DNA of 64,000 bases from Enterobacter sp. RHBSTW-00175 (GCF_013927005.1 NZ_CP055930.1:5208001-5272000), one strand, 5' to 3'. Numbered from the stretch's first letter, positions 23,565-33,368 are shown. Notes: a model not told the origin generated them from the letters alone. Numbers and translations: made by a program.

Positions 23565-24755
23565 TTACTCTTCCGCCTTCACCCTCACGCCCATAAACAC
23601 AATCACCATTGCTGTTACCAGCAGCAGGCCACTTCCGGCAAATACGCCGCTGGCCCCATTAAGATCAAATACCGCGCCGCCGCCGGCCGCACCTGCACTG
23701 ATAGCCAGCTGGATGGATGCCACCAGCAGCCCCCCTGCACTTTCTGCTTCATCCGGTACGGTGGTGGCAAGCCATGTTGACCAGCCTACCGGCACCAGCC
23801 CAAACGCAAAGCCCCAGAGCGCCACCAGTAAGCCATCCAGCATCGCCAGGTGCCCGAACGCCACCATCATCAGCGCCAGGATCCCCATCGCGAACGGGAC
23901 CAACGCCAGCGTCAGGCGCAGATTTCGTGCCAGCAGATGCCCGGCAATCGACGTACCGATAAAGTTTGCCACGCCAAAGCCCAGCAGGATCAGCGAAATG
24001 CTCTCAACGCTTGCCTGGCCTACCGTTTCAAGGAACGGACGCAGATAGGTGAAGAAGGCAAAGTGACCGCTGAAAATCAGGATAGTCGCCAGCATCCCGC
24101 CAATCATGCCAGGACGGCGCAGCACGCGGAACAGCGTCCCCAGGCTACCGCTGCTTTCCGGCTTCATAGAGGGCAGAACCCACAGCTGCCAGAGCAGCGC
24201 CAGGATACTTGGCAGAATGCAGAGGATAAAAACGTTACGCCAGCCAATAAGGCTGCCGAGATAGCTACCCAGCGGTGCGGCAACCACCGTGGCAATCGAC
24301 ACGCTGGAGAAAATCACCGCCAGCGCTTTCGGCACTTTATCGGCAGGCACCAGACGCATCGCCGTGGCGGTAGACATTGCCCAGAAACCGCCGATGGCAA
24401 CGCCCAGCAGCAGACGCCCGAGCAGCAACACGTGCAGAGTTGGCGCAAAAGCGACCAGCAGGCTGGAAATGATTTGCAGCACTGAGAAAAACATCAGTAC
24501 CCAGCGCCTGTCGATACTTTTGGTGGCCGAGGTAATCAGCAGCCCGGTCACCAGTGCCACCAACGCCGTTGCGGTAACGGCTTGCCCGGCCATCCCTTCG
24601 CTTACGCCAAGACTGGCCGCCATCGGCGTCAGTAAACTGGCGGGTAAAAACTCTGCCGTTATCAGGCCAAAGACCCCCAGACCCAGTGAATAGACTGCTC
24701 GCCAGGCGGGCTTTGCGGGTGCAATGGCCTCTCTCGCCGCGACACATGAATTCAT
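23565..24755 (-). CDS. MFS efflux transporter, NepI/AraJ-like (DHA1 family)
   Basis: This 396-residue, 12-segment carrier closely follows the NepI layout: FGLITAEFLPASLLTPMA in segment 1, LLLGRLLLGVAIGGFWAMS, SVSIATVVAAPLGSYLG (DHA1 motif C), WRNVF and FALVPVGWSTWL. NepI exports purine ribonucleosides; other DHA1 pumps export sugars or drugs, so the substrate is uncertain. The divergent AraC regulator shares an intergenic region of 116 bp, the typical arrangement of a locally controlled efflux pump. Confidence 0.85.
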   Translation of the reverse strand: MNSCVAAREAIAPAKPAWRAVYSLGLGVFGLITAEFLPASLLTPMAASLGVSEGMAGQAVTATALVALVTGLLITSATKSIDRRWVLMFFSVLQIISSLLVAFAPTLHVLLLGRLLLGVAIGGFWAMSTATAMRLVPADKVPKALAVIFSSVSIATVVAAPLGSYLGSLIGWRNVFILCILPSILALLWQLWVLPSMKPESSGSLGTLFRVLRRPGMIGGMLATILIFSGHFAFFTYLRPFLETVGQASVESISLILLGFGVANFIGTSIAGHLLARNLRLTLALVPFAMGILALMMVAFGHLAMLDGLLVALWGFAFGLVPVGWSTWLATTVPDEAESAGGLLVASIQLAISAGAAGGGAVFDLNGASGVFAGSGLLLVTAMVIVFMGVRVKAEE

Positions 24756-24871
24756 CTGTTGTTCTCCCGTTAGAAAAATGTGACAACTGTCGCAAAAGCA
24801 TAGTGAGTTCCCCCTGGACGATCTATGACATATAATCTTTGATTATTGATTATTCGTCCGAAAGTGAAGAC

Positions 24872-25828
24872 ATGAGCAACCCGTCACCCGATTTGATCAG
24901 CGAGCTTCTTCGTGGAATGCGCCTCTCCGGTGTGAAATATCGCCGCATTGAAGCCAGCGCCCCCTTTGGTGTGGCGTTTCATCAGGCGCCCGGCAAAGCG
25001 CAATTCCATTTTGTGAGCCACGGCTCCGCACTGCTGCGCATGGAGAGTGGCGCGACGTTTGCCCTGAGCGGCGGCGATGCACTGTTCATCCCAAACGGCA
25101 ACGCCCATGCCTTACTTTCTGACGAACATGCCGACATCACGCCGGTGAGCGCGTTTCCGAGTGAGCCGATTTGCAACTCAGTCTGCGCTATCACCTGTGA
25201 ACCCTGCCCGGACAGCGAGAACACGGTAATATTCAGTGGTTGCATGGATTTTGAGCTTGGCGGGATGCAACCCCTCATCAAAGCGATGCCGGAAGTGATG
25301 ATGGTAAGCCGCCTGATGTCCACGTGGCCGGAGATCCATCCGCTGCTCGCCGCAATGGAGCGAGAATCCATGACCCGGCAGGTTGGTTTTGCCGGCATTC
25401 TGGCACGCCTTGCCGATGTGGTGGCCGCGCTGATTGTGCGGGGCTGGGTGGAGGCCGGATGCGGGAAATCGACCGGATGGGTCCAGGTGCTGCGCGATCC
25501 ACGTTTAAGCCGCGCGATTTATGCCATGCATCAACAGCCGGGGGTAAACTGGAACGTTGCGGACCTGGCAAAAGAGGCCGGAACGTCACGTTCCGTCTTC
25601 GCCGAGCGTTTTCTGTCGGCGACCGGCACCACCCCGGCCAAATACCTTTCAGAACTACGGATGCGGCTGGCCATTCAGTATATTCGTCACGAACATCAAC
25701 CGCTCGAAACGGTAGCGCTGCGTCTTGGCTACGGGTCACTTGCCGCGTTTAGCCGGGCATTCAAACGCATTGTCGGCCAGGCGCCGGGTTCACTGCGGGA
25801 ATCCAGTCAGACCCCGGAAGAGGTCTGA
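24872..25828 (+). CDS. AraC-family transcriptional regulator with cupin-type sensor domain
   Basis: The 318 residues show an N-terminal cupin region (FGVAFHQAPGKAQFHFVSHG, GGDALFIPNGNAHAL) and a C-terminal AraC DNA-binding domain (VADLAKEAGTSRSVFAERF, TPAKYLSELRMRLAIQYI, LGYGSLAAFSRAFKR). The ATG at 24872 was chosen over an upstream TTG. Divergent orientation from the NepI-like pump suggests it controls that gene. Inducer unknown. Confidence 0.87.
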   Translation: MSNPSPDLISELLRGMRLSGVKYRRIEASAPFGVAFHQAPGKAQFHFVSHGSALLRMESGATFALSGGDALFIPNGNAHALLSDEHADITPVSAFPSEPICNSVCAITCEPCPDSENTVIFSGCMDFELGGMQPLIKAMPEVMMVSRLMSTWPEIHPLLAAMERESMTRQVGFAGILARLADVVAALIVRGWVEAGCGKSTGWVQVLRDPRLSRAIYAMHQQPGVNWNVADLAKEAGTSRSVFAERFLSATGTTPAKYLSELRMRLAIQYIRHEHQPLETVALRLGYGSLAAFSRAFKRIVGQAPGSLRESSQTPEEV

Positions 25829-25841
25829 CTGTCAGGGGGTA

Positions 25842-27224
25842 TCAGAAGTAATATTTAAAGCGTACGCGGCCGCCGTATCGGGAGTCGTTATTATTGTCGC
25901 CCTGGTTTGGATGCGCTTCAACCCAGGACGCATACGCGCCCAGATAGATATTGAAGTTCTTCATCTTCATGACGTTATCGAAAAGATAGGAAGCGTGAAC
26001 GGTATGGATATCGTAATCGCCCGGATCGGTTATCCAGCAGTCGTTGTCACAGTCGGCGTTGAAGCTGGCGGTGTCAAATTTGTCGATTTCATTATGCGCA
26101 TAGATGTAACCCAGCTCGAACTTGCGCCATAACCCGTTGATACCCGCCGTGAAGTCTTTCTCATCCGTGGCGTCCATATAGGCTGTATTCAGGTTGATCA
26201 CCGCGCCATTTTCCGGGTCGGCTTTCTGGCCGTTCCAGGTCATCGTCAGGCCGTAACCGGTACGATCGGACTGATCCACCCATTTGCCAGATGCATCGCG
26301 ATAACCATAGGCGTTGTTCACCAGGTTGCTCTCCATCGCGATGGCGGTTGAGAAGCCCCCGTTTTGCCATGAGATGACCGGACGTACATAAGCCACGTTT
26401 TTCTCGTTATCGAGATCAACGCCGTGGTACTGCTTATCGACAAACAGCGTACTGCCGTTCTCCAGCAAGGTGTTGATCTCGAAATACCAGTTATCAACCG
26501 TCTTACTGAGCAGGAAGTTTCCGCCGCTGTCACTACGCCCACGCCCTTCTTTCAGCATGTAGATGTAGCCGTAGCCATCGCTGTAAAGGTCGTTTGCTGT
26601 GTTGCCGGAGTACTCTACGAAGGTGTCCTGGTTCAGCGGGAACATGTCGTAGGCTTCAAAGCGACCCACTTTTACCTTCCAGTCGTTTTCCGTTCCGAAG
26701 AAGAACACGGCATCATCAAGGTTCATTTTGCCGGTCAGGTCGGCAAGCGGTTGCACGGAGAAACCGGCAAAATTGCCGTTATCCATCCGGCGATAACCGT
26801 CAAAACCGAGCAACAGACGGCCGTTGATGTCCCAGCGCTCATTGCTGCCAGGTGCCCAGTCTTTATTGGCCGTGGTTTTCATTGATGTCAGGCTGCCGGT
26901 TTTGCTGGCCGCATCCATGTTAAATTCGACGTCGCCATAGAATTTAATATCGCCATAGCCTGATAACGTCAGTTTTGGTACAGCTGATTGGGCTACTGGC
27001 TCCGCTGATTCCACATTCACGCTGGCAGGTTTCTGCACGGCCACAACCTGCTGTTGCTGGAGAACCTGAATTTGCGCTTCTGCCTGCGCCGCGCGATTTT
27101 CTGCGCTTTCAAGGCGAGCTTCCAGTTTCGCCAGTTTTTCTTCAAGGGTCGGGGTATTTTTTGCTGCGAAAGCGCCTGTGGTACAAAAAGCGCTAATGAC
27201 CAGAGCAATAGACTTAACTCTCAT
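25842..27224 (-). CDS. Outer-membrane carbohydrate porin with N-terminal coiled coil
   Basis: The 460-residue precursor has a signal peptide ending at GAFA and then a heptad-rich coiled coil (EEKLAKLEARLESAENRA) with a QQQQ-containing tail. A beta barrel follows (LTLSGYGDIKFYGDVEF onwards) ending in RVRFKYYF with a C-terminal aromatic. ScrY and RafY glycoporins share this design, with the coil in the periplasm. It follows the GPH sugar symporter by 97 bp on the same strand, so the pair probably delivers one glycoside through both membranes. The sugar is unknown. ATG 27224 lies nine bases after GAGG. Confidence 0.82.
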   Translation of the reverse strand: MRVKSIALVISAFCTTGAFAAKNTPTLEEKLAKLEARLESAENRAAQAEAQIQVLQQQQVVAVQKPASVNVESAEPVAQSAVPKLTLSGYGDIKFYGDVEFNMDAASKTGSLTSMKTTANKDWAPGSNERWDINGRLLLGFDGYRRMDNGNFAGFSVQPLADLTGKMNLDDAVFFFGTENDWKVKVGRFEAYDMFPLNQDTFVEYSGNTANDLYSDGYGYIYMLKEGRGRSDSGGNFLLSKTVDNWYFEINTLLENGSTLFVDKQYHGVDLDNEKNVAYVRPVISWQNGGFSTAIAMESNLVNNAYGYRDASGKWVDQSDRTGYGLTMTWNGQKADPENGAVINLNTAYMDATDEKDFTAGINGLWRKFELGYIYAHNEIDKFDTASFNADCDNDCWITDPGDYDIHTVHASYLFDNVMKMKNFNIYLGAYASWVEAHPNQGDNNNDSRYGGRVRFKYYF

Positions 27225-27321
27225 GGATTCCATCCTCGTGAATTATTCATTACGTCCTGAGTGGTACTACCCTATACCGGTAATACAACTGTATTACCGG
27301 CTTAATACATCAATTGTTATT

Positions 27322-28680
27322 TTATTCTTTTGCGAATTCACCTTTATTCAAATCACGGACTACGCCGTTCATCACATTTTCCGTCAGACCATAGAACTTA
27401 ATTGAGAACGCCGTAAGCAAATAAAAGAACGATGGGATGAGAGTGAATAACAGAATAACACCCTGCACTGCGGATTCAGGCTGTACTTCACTGTTTGATT
27501 CATAATTGAACCAGGCCAGTACCCATCCCAGAATTGCCCCACCAACTGCGACACCCAATTTAATGACAAAAATATTGGCAGCGACATTCATACCCGTTAT
27601 TCGACGCTGCGTTTTCCATTCACCATAGTTATTTGCATCAGTAATCATTGACCACTGCAATGCGCCATTTCCGCCCTGCACTATCTGAATCAGGACGTGG
27701 GCAATTAACGGAATAATCCAGAACTCCAACGGGAGCCAGAAACACGCTACGCCAAGCGCGGCGTTAAGAATATTGATCCAGAACGACAGTTTAACCTTGC
27801 AAAAGCGAGTCCCGAACGGTTGCGCCAGTACTGAGCCAAACATTGACGCCAGCATTCCGCCCAGCATAAAGAATGAGATGATGTCCGCGCCTTTGTTCAG
27901 GACCGTATTGACGAAATAAACCACGGCGCCGCCACGGATCACCACCGCGACCAGCATCATGAAGTTATAGACCGACAAAATGCGCCACTGGTCGTTACGA
28001 AAGAGGATCTTAACGTCTCGGGAGATGTTCAGATTCTCTTCTTTAATGGGTTGAACCCGCTCTCTGGTCGTGAGAAAACAGACCAGGAACATCAGGCAGC
28101 CAATCACGCCAAAAATGCCCATTGCGACCTGAATGCCGGTGGCTCGATCGCCTGGGAAAAGATAATCCGCTAGCGGCAGAATGCAGGCGGTTCCCAGCGC
28201 GCCACCAATGGGGGTAATGGCAAAACGCCAGGACTGCAACGAGAGATTTTCGCGTGGGTCGGAGGTTAACGCCGCACCAAGTGAGCAGTAAGGGATATTA
28301 ATGGCGGTATACATCAGGGTCATAAAGATATACGCCCCGACGGCATAATAGATTTTTCCAGTTTCGGTAAAATCAGGAATGGAATACACCAGCACGCAAC
28401 TTACTGCAAAGGGAATACACATTGCTAACAGCCACGGGCGAAAACGCCCCCAGCGCGTTGACGTTGCATCCGCAATCGCACCCATTATCGGATCAGTTAT
28501 TGCGTCTAATAAACGGACCAGCAGGAACATGGTCCCCATGACTGCGGGTGGCAGACCATATATATCAGTGTAATAATACGCCAGAATGGCCACTGACGAG
28601 TCAAATACAATATGACTTGCCGCATCCCCCAGGCTATAACCTATTTTTTCTTTTACTGGAATTCGTTCTGTCATCGCCAT
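27322..28680 (-). CDS. GPH-family glycoside:cation symporter (MelB/YicJ type)
   Basis: The 452-residue, 12-segment protein has GPH signatures: KIGYSLGDAASHIVFD at the start, DAITDPIMGAIADATSTRWGRFRPW in the second loop, and MITDANNYGEWKTQRRITGM in the central loop. The family takes up melibiose, lactose, glucuronides, xylosides and similar compounds with Na+ or H+. ATG 28680 has GAGG eight bases upstream. The porin gene follows, and no glycosidase other than trehalase is nearby, so cleavage enzymes may lie elsewhere. A LacI-type operator lies 18 bp upstream of the start. Confidence 0.9.
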   Translation of the reverse strand: MAMTERIPVKEKIGYSLGDAASHIVFDSSVAILAYYYTDIYGLPPAVMGTMFLLVRLLDAITDPIMGAIADATSTRWGRFRPWLLAMCIPFAVSCVLVYSIPDFTETGKIYYAVGAYIFMTLMYTAINIPYCSLGAALTSDPRENLSLQSWRFAITPIGGALGTACILPLADYLFPGDRATGIQVAMGIFGVIGCLMFLVCFLTTRERVQPIKEENLNISRDVKILFRNDQWRILSVYNFMMLVAVVIRGGAVVYFVNTVLNKGADIISFFMLGGMLASMFGSVLAQPFGTRFCKVKLSFWINILNAALGVACFWLPLEFWIIPLIAHVLIQIVQGGNGALQWSMITDANNYGEWKTQRRITGMNVAANIFVIKLGVAVGGAILGWVLAWFNYESNSEVQPESAVQGVILLFTLIPSFFYLLTAFSIKFYGLTENVMNGVVRDLNKGEFAKE

Positions 28681-28698
28681 ACATTCACCTCATTTTAT

Positions 28699-28710
28699 GA
28701 AACCGGTTTC
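28699..28710. promoter_or_regulatory. LacI/GalR-type operator
   Basis: GAAACCGGTTTC is a perfect 12-bp palindrome with the central CG typical of LacI/GalR operators. It starts 18 bp upstream of the symporter ATG, where a bound repressor would block the promoter or early transcription. No LacI-family gene is in the window. Confidence 0.6.
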
Positions 28711-28941
28711 TGTTGTCGGCGATAATTTCGCTGAGAGTCGCACGATTATCCATTATGTTTTTTCACTACAAGATTATGTTTTTTGTTTTATGTGATCCTG
28801 ACAATTAAAATAATGAAATGACCGCAAGAGTGCTCTTCACTCTATATTAAATAATGTCGCAATTATTCTCCCGGTCAATATTTCAATTATTCGACGTGGA
28901 CCTAAACGCAACGGTAAATTGTCTGAGTCTGCAAAAAATGG

Positions 28942-28972
28942 GATATTCGACACGCGAATATCTCGATATTCG
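28942..28972. repeat. Three alternating 8-bp arms upstream of treA
   Basis: GATATTCG (28942-28949), its complement CGAATATC (28955-28962) and GATATTCG again (28965-28972) lie 64-94 bp before the treA start. The middle arm can pair with either neighbour, so this could be a tandem operator or a two-state RNA hairpin. Confidence 0.6.
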
Positions 28973-29035
28973 TCTAAGGTTTTCACGTGGTTGATGACAG
29001 CGGTCACGCTGCTCAGCAAATACAGGAGAGAACCG

Positions 29036-30721
29036 ATGATAAAACCTCATATGCGCCACCCTACACTTTTATCGCTCGCGCTTGGCGGCGCACTGCTGGG
29101 CGTCACCTTATCTGGCTACGCTGAAGACAAGGCAACCGGCCAGTCGACGCCCCCTGACATACTGCTCGGACCCCTTTTTAACGATGTCCAGAGTGCCAAA
29201 CTCTTTCCCGATCAAAAGACCTTTGCCGATGCGGTTCCTAAAAGCGATCCCCTGACCATCCTGGCGGATTACCGGATGCAGCACACTCAGACCGGTTTCG
29301 ACCTGCGGCATTTTGTGGAAATGAACTTTACCCTGCCAACGGAAGGTGAAAAGTATGTCCCACCGTCTGGACAGAGTTTACGGGCGCATATCGACGGGCT
29401 GTGGCCGGTTCTGACGCGGACCACTGACAAAGCCAGTAAATGGGATTCTTTGCTGCCGCTGCCAAAATCTTATGTGGTGCCCGGCGGTCGTTTTCGCGAG
29501 GTGTATTACTGGGACAGCTATTTCACCATGCTTGGTTTAGCAGAAAGCGACCACTGGGACAAAATCCGCGATATGGTAGACAACTTTGCCTATGAAATTG
29601 ATACCTGGGGGCATATCCCAAACGGCAACCGCAGCTACTACCTGAGCCGCTCGCAACCGCCGTTCTTCGCACTGATGGTTGAGTTGTTAGCCACGCACGA
29701 CAGCGATGCGCTGAAAAAATACCGCCCGCAGATGGAAAAAGAGTATCGGTACTGGATGGATGGCGTGGACGCACTCCAGCCGGGTCAAGCCAGTAAGCGG
29801 GTGGTGAAACTGGATGACGGCACCATTCTTAACCGCTACTGGGACGACCGTGATACGCCGCGCCCGGAGTCCTGGCTTGATGATGTGACCACCGCGAAAA
29901 AGAATCCCAACCGCCCGGCAACGGAGATCTATCGCGATCTGCGTTCCGCCGCGGCATCCGGCTGGGATTTCAGCTCCCGCTGGATGGATGATCCGCAAAA
30001 GCTTGGCACGATCCGCACTACCAGCATTGTGCCAGTCGATCTTAACGCGCTGATGTACAAGATGGAAAAGCTGCTGGCAAAAGCCAGCCAGGACGCTGGG
30101 GATACAGCCAGTGCGACGAAATATGACACCCTGGCAACTGCACGTCGGAAAGCCATTGAGGGGCATCTGTGGAATGAAAAAGAGGGCTGGTACGCCGATT
30201 ACGATCTGAAAAGCAAAAAGGTGCGTAATCAGCTGACCGCTGCTGCCCTTTACCCGCTGTTTGTGAAAGCAGCGGCGCAGGACCGTGCGGATAAAGTGGC
30301 AGTTGCGGCCTCTGCGCGGCTGTTGAAACCTGGCGGCATTTCGACGACCACAATCGACAGCGGGCAACAGTGGGATGCGCCAAACGGTTGGGCACCATTG
30401 CAGTGGATCGCGACGGAAGGGTTGCAGAATTACGGGCAAGACAAGGTGGCAATGGATGTCACCTGGCGGTTCCTGAAAAATGTACAGCATACCTACGATC
30501 GCGAGCAGAAACTGGTTGAGAAATATGATGTTTCTACTACTGGCACAGGTGGCGGCGGCGGAGAGTATCCCTTGCAGGACGGCTTCGGCTGGACAAACGG
30601 CGTGACGCTGAAAATGCTGGATTTAGTGTGTCCGAAAGAGAAGCCGTGCGAGAGTGTGCCGGAGAATCAGCCTGCGGCAAATGAGAAGGTCGCGACTCCG
30701 GCGAAAAATGTGGCGCAGTAG
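29036..30721 (+). CDS. treA: Periplasmic trehalase (GH37)
   Basis: This enzyme hydrolyses trehalose to two glucose molecules in the periplasm, mainly at high osmolarity. The 561-residue precursor has a signal peptide ending GYA (residue 29). Trehalase signature 1, [15 protein letters not shown], spans 149-163 and signature 2, [12 protein letters not shown], spans 444-455. Asp311 and Glu495 align with the known catalytic pair. ATG 29036 follows AGGAG with eight-base spacing; an earlier in-frame start would destroy the signal peptide. Position next to ymgE and ycgR matches E. coli, although a TonB receptor gene has been inserted between them. Confidence 0.96.
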   Translation: MIKPHMRHPTLLSLALGGALLGVTLSGYAEDKATGQSTPPDILLGPLFNDVQSAKLFPDQKTFADAVPKSDPLTILADYRMQHTQTGFDLRHFVEMNFTLPTEGEKYVPPSGQSLRAHIDGLWPVLTRTTDKASKWDSLLPLPKSYVVPGGRFREVYYWDSYFTMLGLAESDHWDKIRDMVDNFAYEIDTWGHIPNGNRSYYLSRSQPPFFALMVELLATHDSDALKKYRPQMEKEYRYWMDGVDALQPGQASKRVVKLDDGTILNRYWDDRDTPRPESWLDDVTTAKKNPNRPATEIYRDLRSAAASGWDFSSRWMDDPQKLGTIRTTSIVPVDLNALMYKMEKLLAKASQDAGDTASATKYDTLATARRKAIEGHLWNEKEGWYADYDLKSKKVRNQLTAAALYPLFVKAAAQDRADKVAVAASARLLKPGGISTTTIDSGQQWDAPNGWAPLQWIATEGLQNYGQDKVAMDVTWRFLKNVQHTYDREQKLVEKYDVSTTGTGGGGGEYPLQDGFGWTNGVTLKMLDLVCPKEKPCESVPENQPAANEKVATPAKNVAQ

Positions 30722-30787
30722 GTGGAGATTGTCGGGAATTTGGAGGCTGTGTAGAGTGTGGGGGTACATACGGATGAAGTGGTCATT

Positions 30788-31120
30788 CCGTTCACTTTAT
30801 GTTCCTTGCTACTCTGTTACTACATTACTCGTGAACGTGCCAGGGTGGCTCACCGCCACCACCCTGGCGACCCGGGCTCCCGGCAAGAAAATCGCCGCTT
30901 CGCGAATTGTTCGCCCCATCCCTGGGGCTCACCCCTTCGGGGTCAGCGCGAGCGCTGTCCAAAATTGCTCCCGGCAATTTTGTCCTCAGCGTTTGCTCCA
31001 GGCTAATCGGGGACGGGCGGATGAAACGTCCCTGTAAAGCCGCCCTCGCCGCGCATCCATGCGCGTCGCCCCGGCCTTCCGTAAACGCTTCGGCGATTTT
31101 CAGCCGGACCATGGAGCCGC
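30788..31120. repeat. Hairpin-rich modular repeat element downstream of treA
   Basis: This element begins with the 56-bp unit shared with 23463-23518. A chain of inverted repeats follows: CCAGGGTGG/CCACCCTGG, ACCCC/GGGGT around CTTC, CAAAATTGC/GCAATTTTG (30960-30982) and CGCGCAT/ATGCGCG (31050-31065). A 95-codon minus-strand reading frame crosses it but looks like repeat-encoded nonsense. The design resembles mobile intergenic repeats such as BIMEs, though the unit is not one I can name. It may also end treA transcription. Confidence 0.65.
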
Positions 31121-31226
31121 TATAAGTCTTTCATTTCAAAGGTGTAATGTCATCGCTGAGTAAAGACAAAACTGACCGGAGGTCCCTCTTCCCGCAGGGC
31201 AAGGGAGAAAACCATTTCACCCGTAG

Positions 31227-31252
31227 GCCCGGTAAGCGAAGCGCCACCGGGC
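31227..31252. repeat. REP palindrome
   Basis: GCCCGG/CCGGGC arms around TAAGCGAAGCGCCA, the usual enterobacterial repetitive extragenic palindrome, 13 bp beyond the 3' end of the TonB receptor gene. Confidence 0.75.
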
Positions 31253-31265
31253 ATCAGACCCAACA

Positions 31266-33368
31266 TCAGAAGCTGTAACTTGCTCCCAGCTGCCAGGTGC
31301 GGTCGCGGCCTATCCAGCAGTTGCTGGCGTCGTAGCAGGTCAGCGTCTCTTTGTTGGTGATGTTCTGCGCGCTCATCTTCAGCGTTAGTCCCGCAAGCGA
31401 CGGCAGGAGTTCACCCATACGATAAGACGCCGCCAGGTCATACTGCGTGGTGCCGCCCAGTTTGCCCTCGTCGTTGGCTGGCGCAATTTCCATTGGCCCG
31501 GTATAACGTGCCCCGGCACCGATATTCACCCCTTTCAGCAGCGTGCTGTCGAAGGTGTAATCGCCCCACAGGTTAAACGCATTCTCCGGCACCTGGGTCG
31601 GGCGTTTGCCTTTGTACTTATCATCCTCGGTGTTAATCGCGTGGGTATACGCATAGTTGGCCACCAGCGTCAGGTTGTCCGTCGGGCGACTGATAGCTGA
31701 AAGCTCCGCCCCCTCAGATTCCACCTCGCCGGTCTGGCGGTAGTTCAGGAAGCCGGGATCGGTTGTGACCACGTTCTTCTGGCGAATGTTAAATACCGAG
31801 GCAGTCAGCGTGGTCGCGAAGTCCTCCAGCAGATATTTTACCCCGCCTTCCACCTGTTTACTGGTCGTTGGCTTGACGTCCTGGGCCGTCAGCGTGCCTT
31901 GCGGCGATACCGGGGCAAATCCTTCGGAGTAACTGATAAACGGCGAAATGCCATTGTCGAAGGCATACAACGCGCCCAGACGTTTGGTAACACGATCCTG
32001 TGCAACCCACGCTTTATCCCCGTTTTGCAGGTAGTTGGTAGTCACAGAGCGGTAATCGTCATAGCGCAGGCTGCCCAGCAGGTTAAGCCCGCCAAATACC
32101 ACTTGATCCTGCACGTAATAACCGTTCTGCTGATAGCTCAGGCGGTTTTTCTGCGCGGTATATAAACCCAGCTCGCTTTCATGAATTTGTGAATAGTCCG
32201 GGTGGCGCATATCGATGCCCGGTGTAGCGGAGGCGTAGCGATAGTGGAAGTGGGAGTTCAGCTTCTGGTAATCGAACCCCGCCAGCAGATGATGTTGCCA
32301 CTCGCCCAGCGCCACCGTTTTGGTGACCTGGTTATCCATGTTGAAGCTCTGGAGGTCTTCATCCGTGGTATAGGCAAAACGGTTAAGCTCATACACTTCA
32401 CTTCCCTGCCCGGTGGAATAGGCGCTGCGCTGATGCGTGTCCACATCGAAATAACGCACTTTCTGGCTGAAGCCCCAGCCACTGTCAAATGCATGTTCGA
32501 AGTGGTATCCGAGCATCCACTGCCGCTGTTTAAAACCGCTCCATTCATCCCCGGCATAATCACGACGCCCGGCATATTCAGAGCGCAAATACGCTAACGG
32601 CAGCGGGTTAGATGGCGACAAACTCGGGGTGTTTTGCGCCAGTGCATCAATCGTGAGCCGTGTGTTACTGTCGGGTTGCCAGGTCACTGACGGTGCCACC
32701 AGATAGTTTTCATAGCGCGTGGTGTGCGGCTGGTCGTCATTTTCGGTGGCTTTACCCAACAGACGGTAATTCCAGTCGCTGTCGGCAAGTTGCCCGGTCG
32801 AATCGAGATATCCCTCTTTCAGATTGCGGTTACCGGTGGTAAAGCCCAGCTCGGTTTTCGCCTCTTTTTGCGGCATCTTACCCTGAATATTCACCAGGCC
32901 ACCCGGTGAGCCCCCGCCATACAACACCGACGATGGCCCTTTGAGAATATCGACGCTCTCGATCAGCAGAGGATCGATGCGCGCTTTGGTGTTACCGGTG
33001 ACGTTGTAAGGCAGTTGTAGACCGTTGTAGAACTCCTGGTCGACGGTAAAGCCGCGAATTTTATACTCGCTCATGTACGACGTATTACCACGTACCTCGG
33101 TCGACACGCCCGGCGCATACCGCAGGATCTCGTTCACCGAGTTCGCATGGCGTTGTTCAATCTCTTGCGCAGACAGGGTATTAATGACCTGCGGGGTTTT
33201 ACTTTCCGCCACCGCAGACTTGGTGGCACTGTTTGTCCAGGTTGGTAGCACATCGCTCTGCGCTGAACCCGTCACCACAAGTGTTGTTTCTTCGGCAAAA
33301 GCCGCTCCCTGCAATGCCAGCGTCACGGCTCCTGCCAACGCACATAACGCAAAACGCGAAATGATCAT
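31266..33368 (-). CDS. TonB-dependent siderophore receptor (ferrichrome/coprogen type)
   Basis: The 700-residue precursor has a signal peptide ending AAFA. A TonB-box-like ETTLVVTG and a plug domain (TPQVINTLSAQEIEQR, SVDILKGPSSVLYGGGSPGG) precede a 22-strand barrel with a terminal phenylalanine (GASYSF). The final loop has a Cys pair (TCYDASNCW), as in FhuA and FoxA relatives. It imports a ferric siderophore, probably a hydroxamate. A Fur-box-like site at 33402-33420 lies 34-52 bp upstream of the ATG. No siderophore permease or synthesis gene is nearby, so it relies on systems elsewhere. Confidence 0.92.
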   Translation of the reverse strand: MIISRFALCALAGAVTLALQGAAFAEETTLVVTGSAQSDVLPTWTNSATKSAVAESKTPQVINTLSAQEIEQRHANSVNEILRYAPGVSTEVRGNTSYMSEYKIRGFTVDQEFYNGLQLPYNVTGNTKARIDPLLIESVDILKGPSSVLYGGGSPGGLVNIQGKMPQKEAKTELGFTTGNRNLKEGYLDSTGQLADSDWNYRLLGKATENDDQPHTTRYENYLVAPSVTWQPDSNTRLTIDALAQNTPSLSPSNPLPLAYLRSEYAGRRDYAGDEWSGFKQRQWMLGYHFEHAFDSGWGFSQKVRYFDVDTHQRSAYSTGQGSEVYELNRFAYTTDEDLQSFNMDNQVTKTVALGEWQHHLLAGFDYQKLNSHFHYRYASATPGIDMRHPDYSQIHESELGLYTAQKNRLSYQQNGYYVQDQVVFGGLNLLGSLRYDDYRSVTTNYLQNGDKAWVAQDRVTKRLGALYAFDNGISPFISYSEGFAPVSPQGTLTAQDVKPTTSKQVEGGVKYLLEDFATTLTASVFNIRQKNVVTTDPGFLNYRQTGEVESEGAELSAISRPTDNLTLVANYAYTHAINTEDDKYKGKRPTQVPENAFNLWGDYTFDSTLLKGVNIGAGARYTGPMEIAPANDEGKLGGTTQYDLAASYRMGELLPSLAGLTLKMSAQNITNKETLTCYDASNCWIGRDRTWQLGASYSF

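Larger units (their letters stand above)
28681..29035. promoter_or_regulatory. Divergent control region between the GPH symporter and treA
   Basis: These 355 bp without a gene are A/T rich on the left. They contain the LacI-type palindrome (28699-28710), a TGTGA half-site (28791-28795) that might be part of a CRP site, and three alternating 8-bp arms near treA (28942-28972). treA promoters in relatives depend on the general stress sigma factor; no such promoter was pinned down here. Confidence 0.5.
30722..31265. other. Gene-free interval between treA and the TonB receptor
   Basis: This 544-bp interval between convergent genes holds the modular repeat (30788-31120), a C-rich inverted repeat near 31181-31206 and a REP palindrome (31227-31252). 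I see no credible coding sequence. Confidence 0.6.

Noticed and set aside
24289..24693. Plus-strand frame opposite the NepI-like transporter
   Set aside because: Antisense composition and no ribosome site; the transporter on the minus strand explains the sequence.
30825..31112. 95-codon minus-strand open frame
   Set aside because: It runs through the hairpin-rich repeat element, has biased composition, and no recognisable domain or ribosome site; it is more likely a by-product of the repeat.
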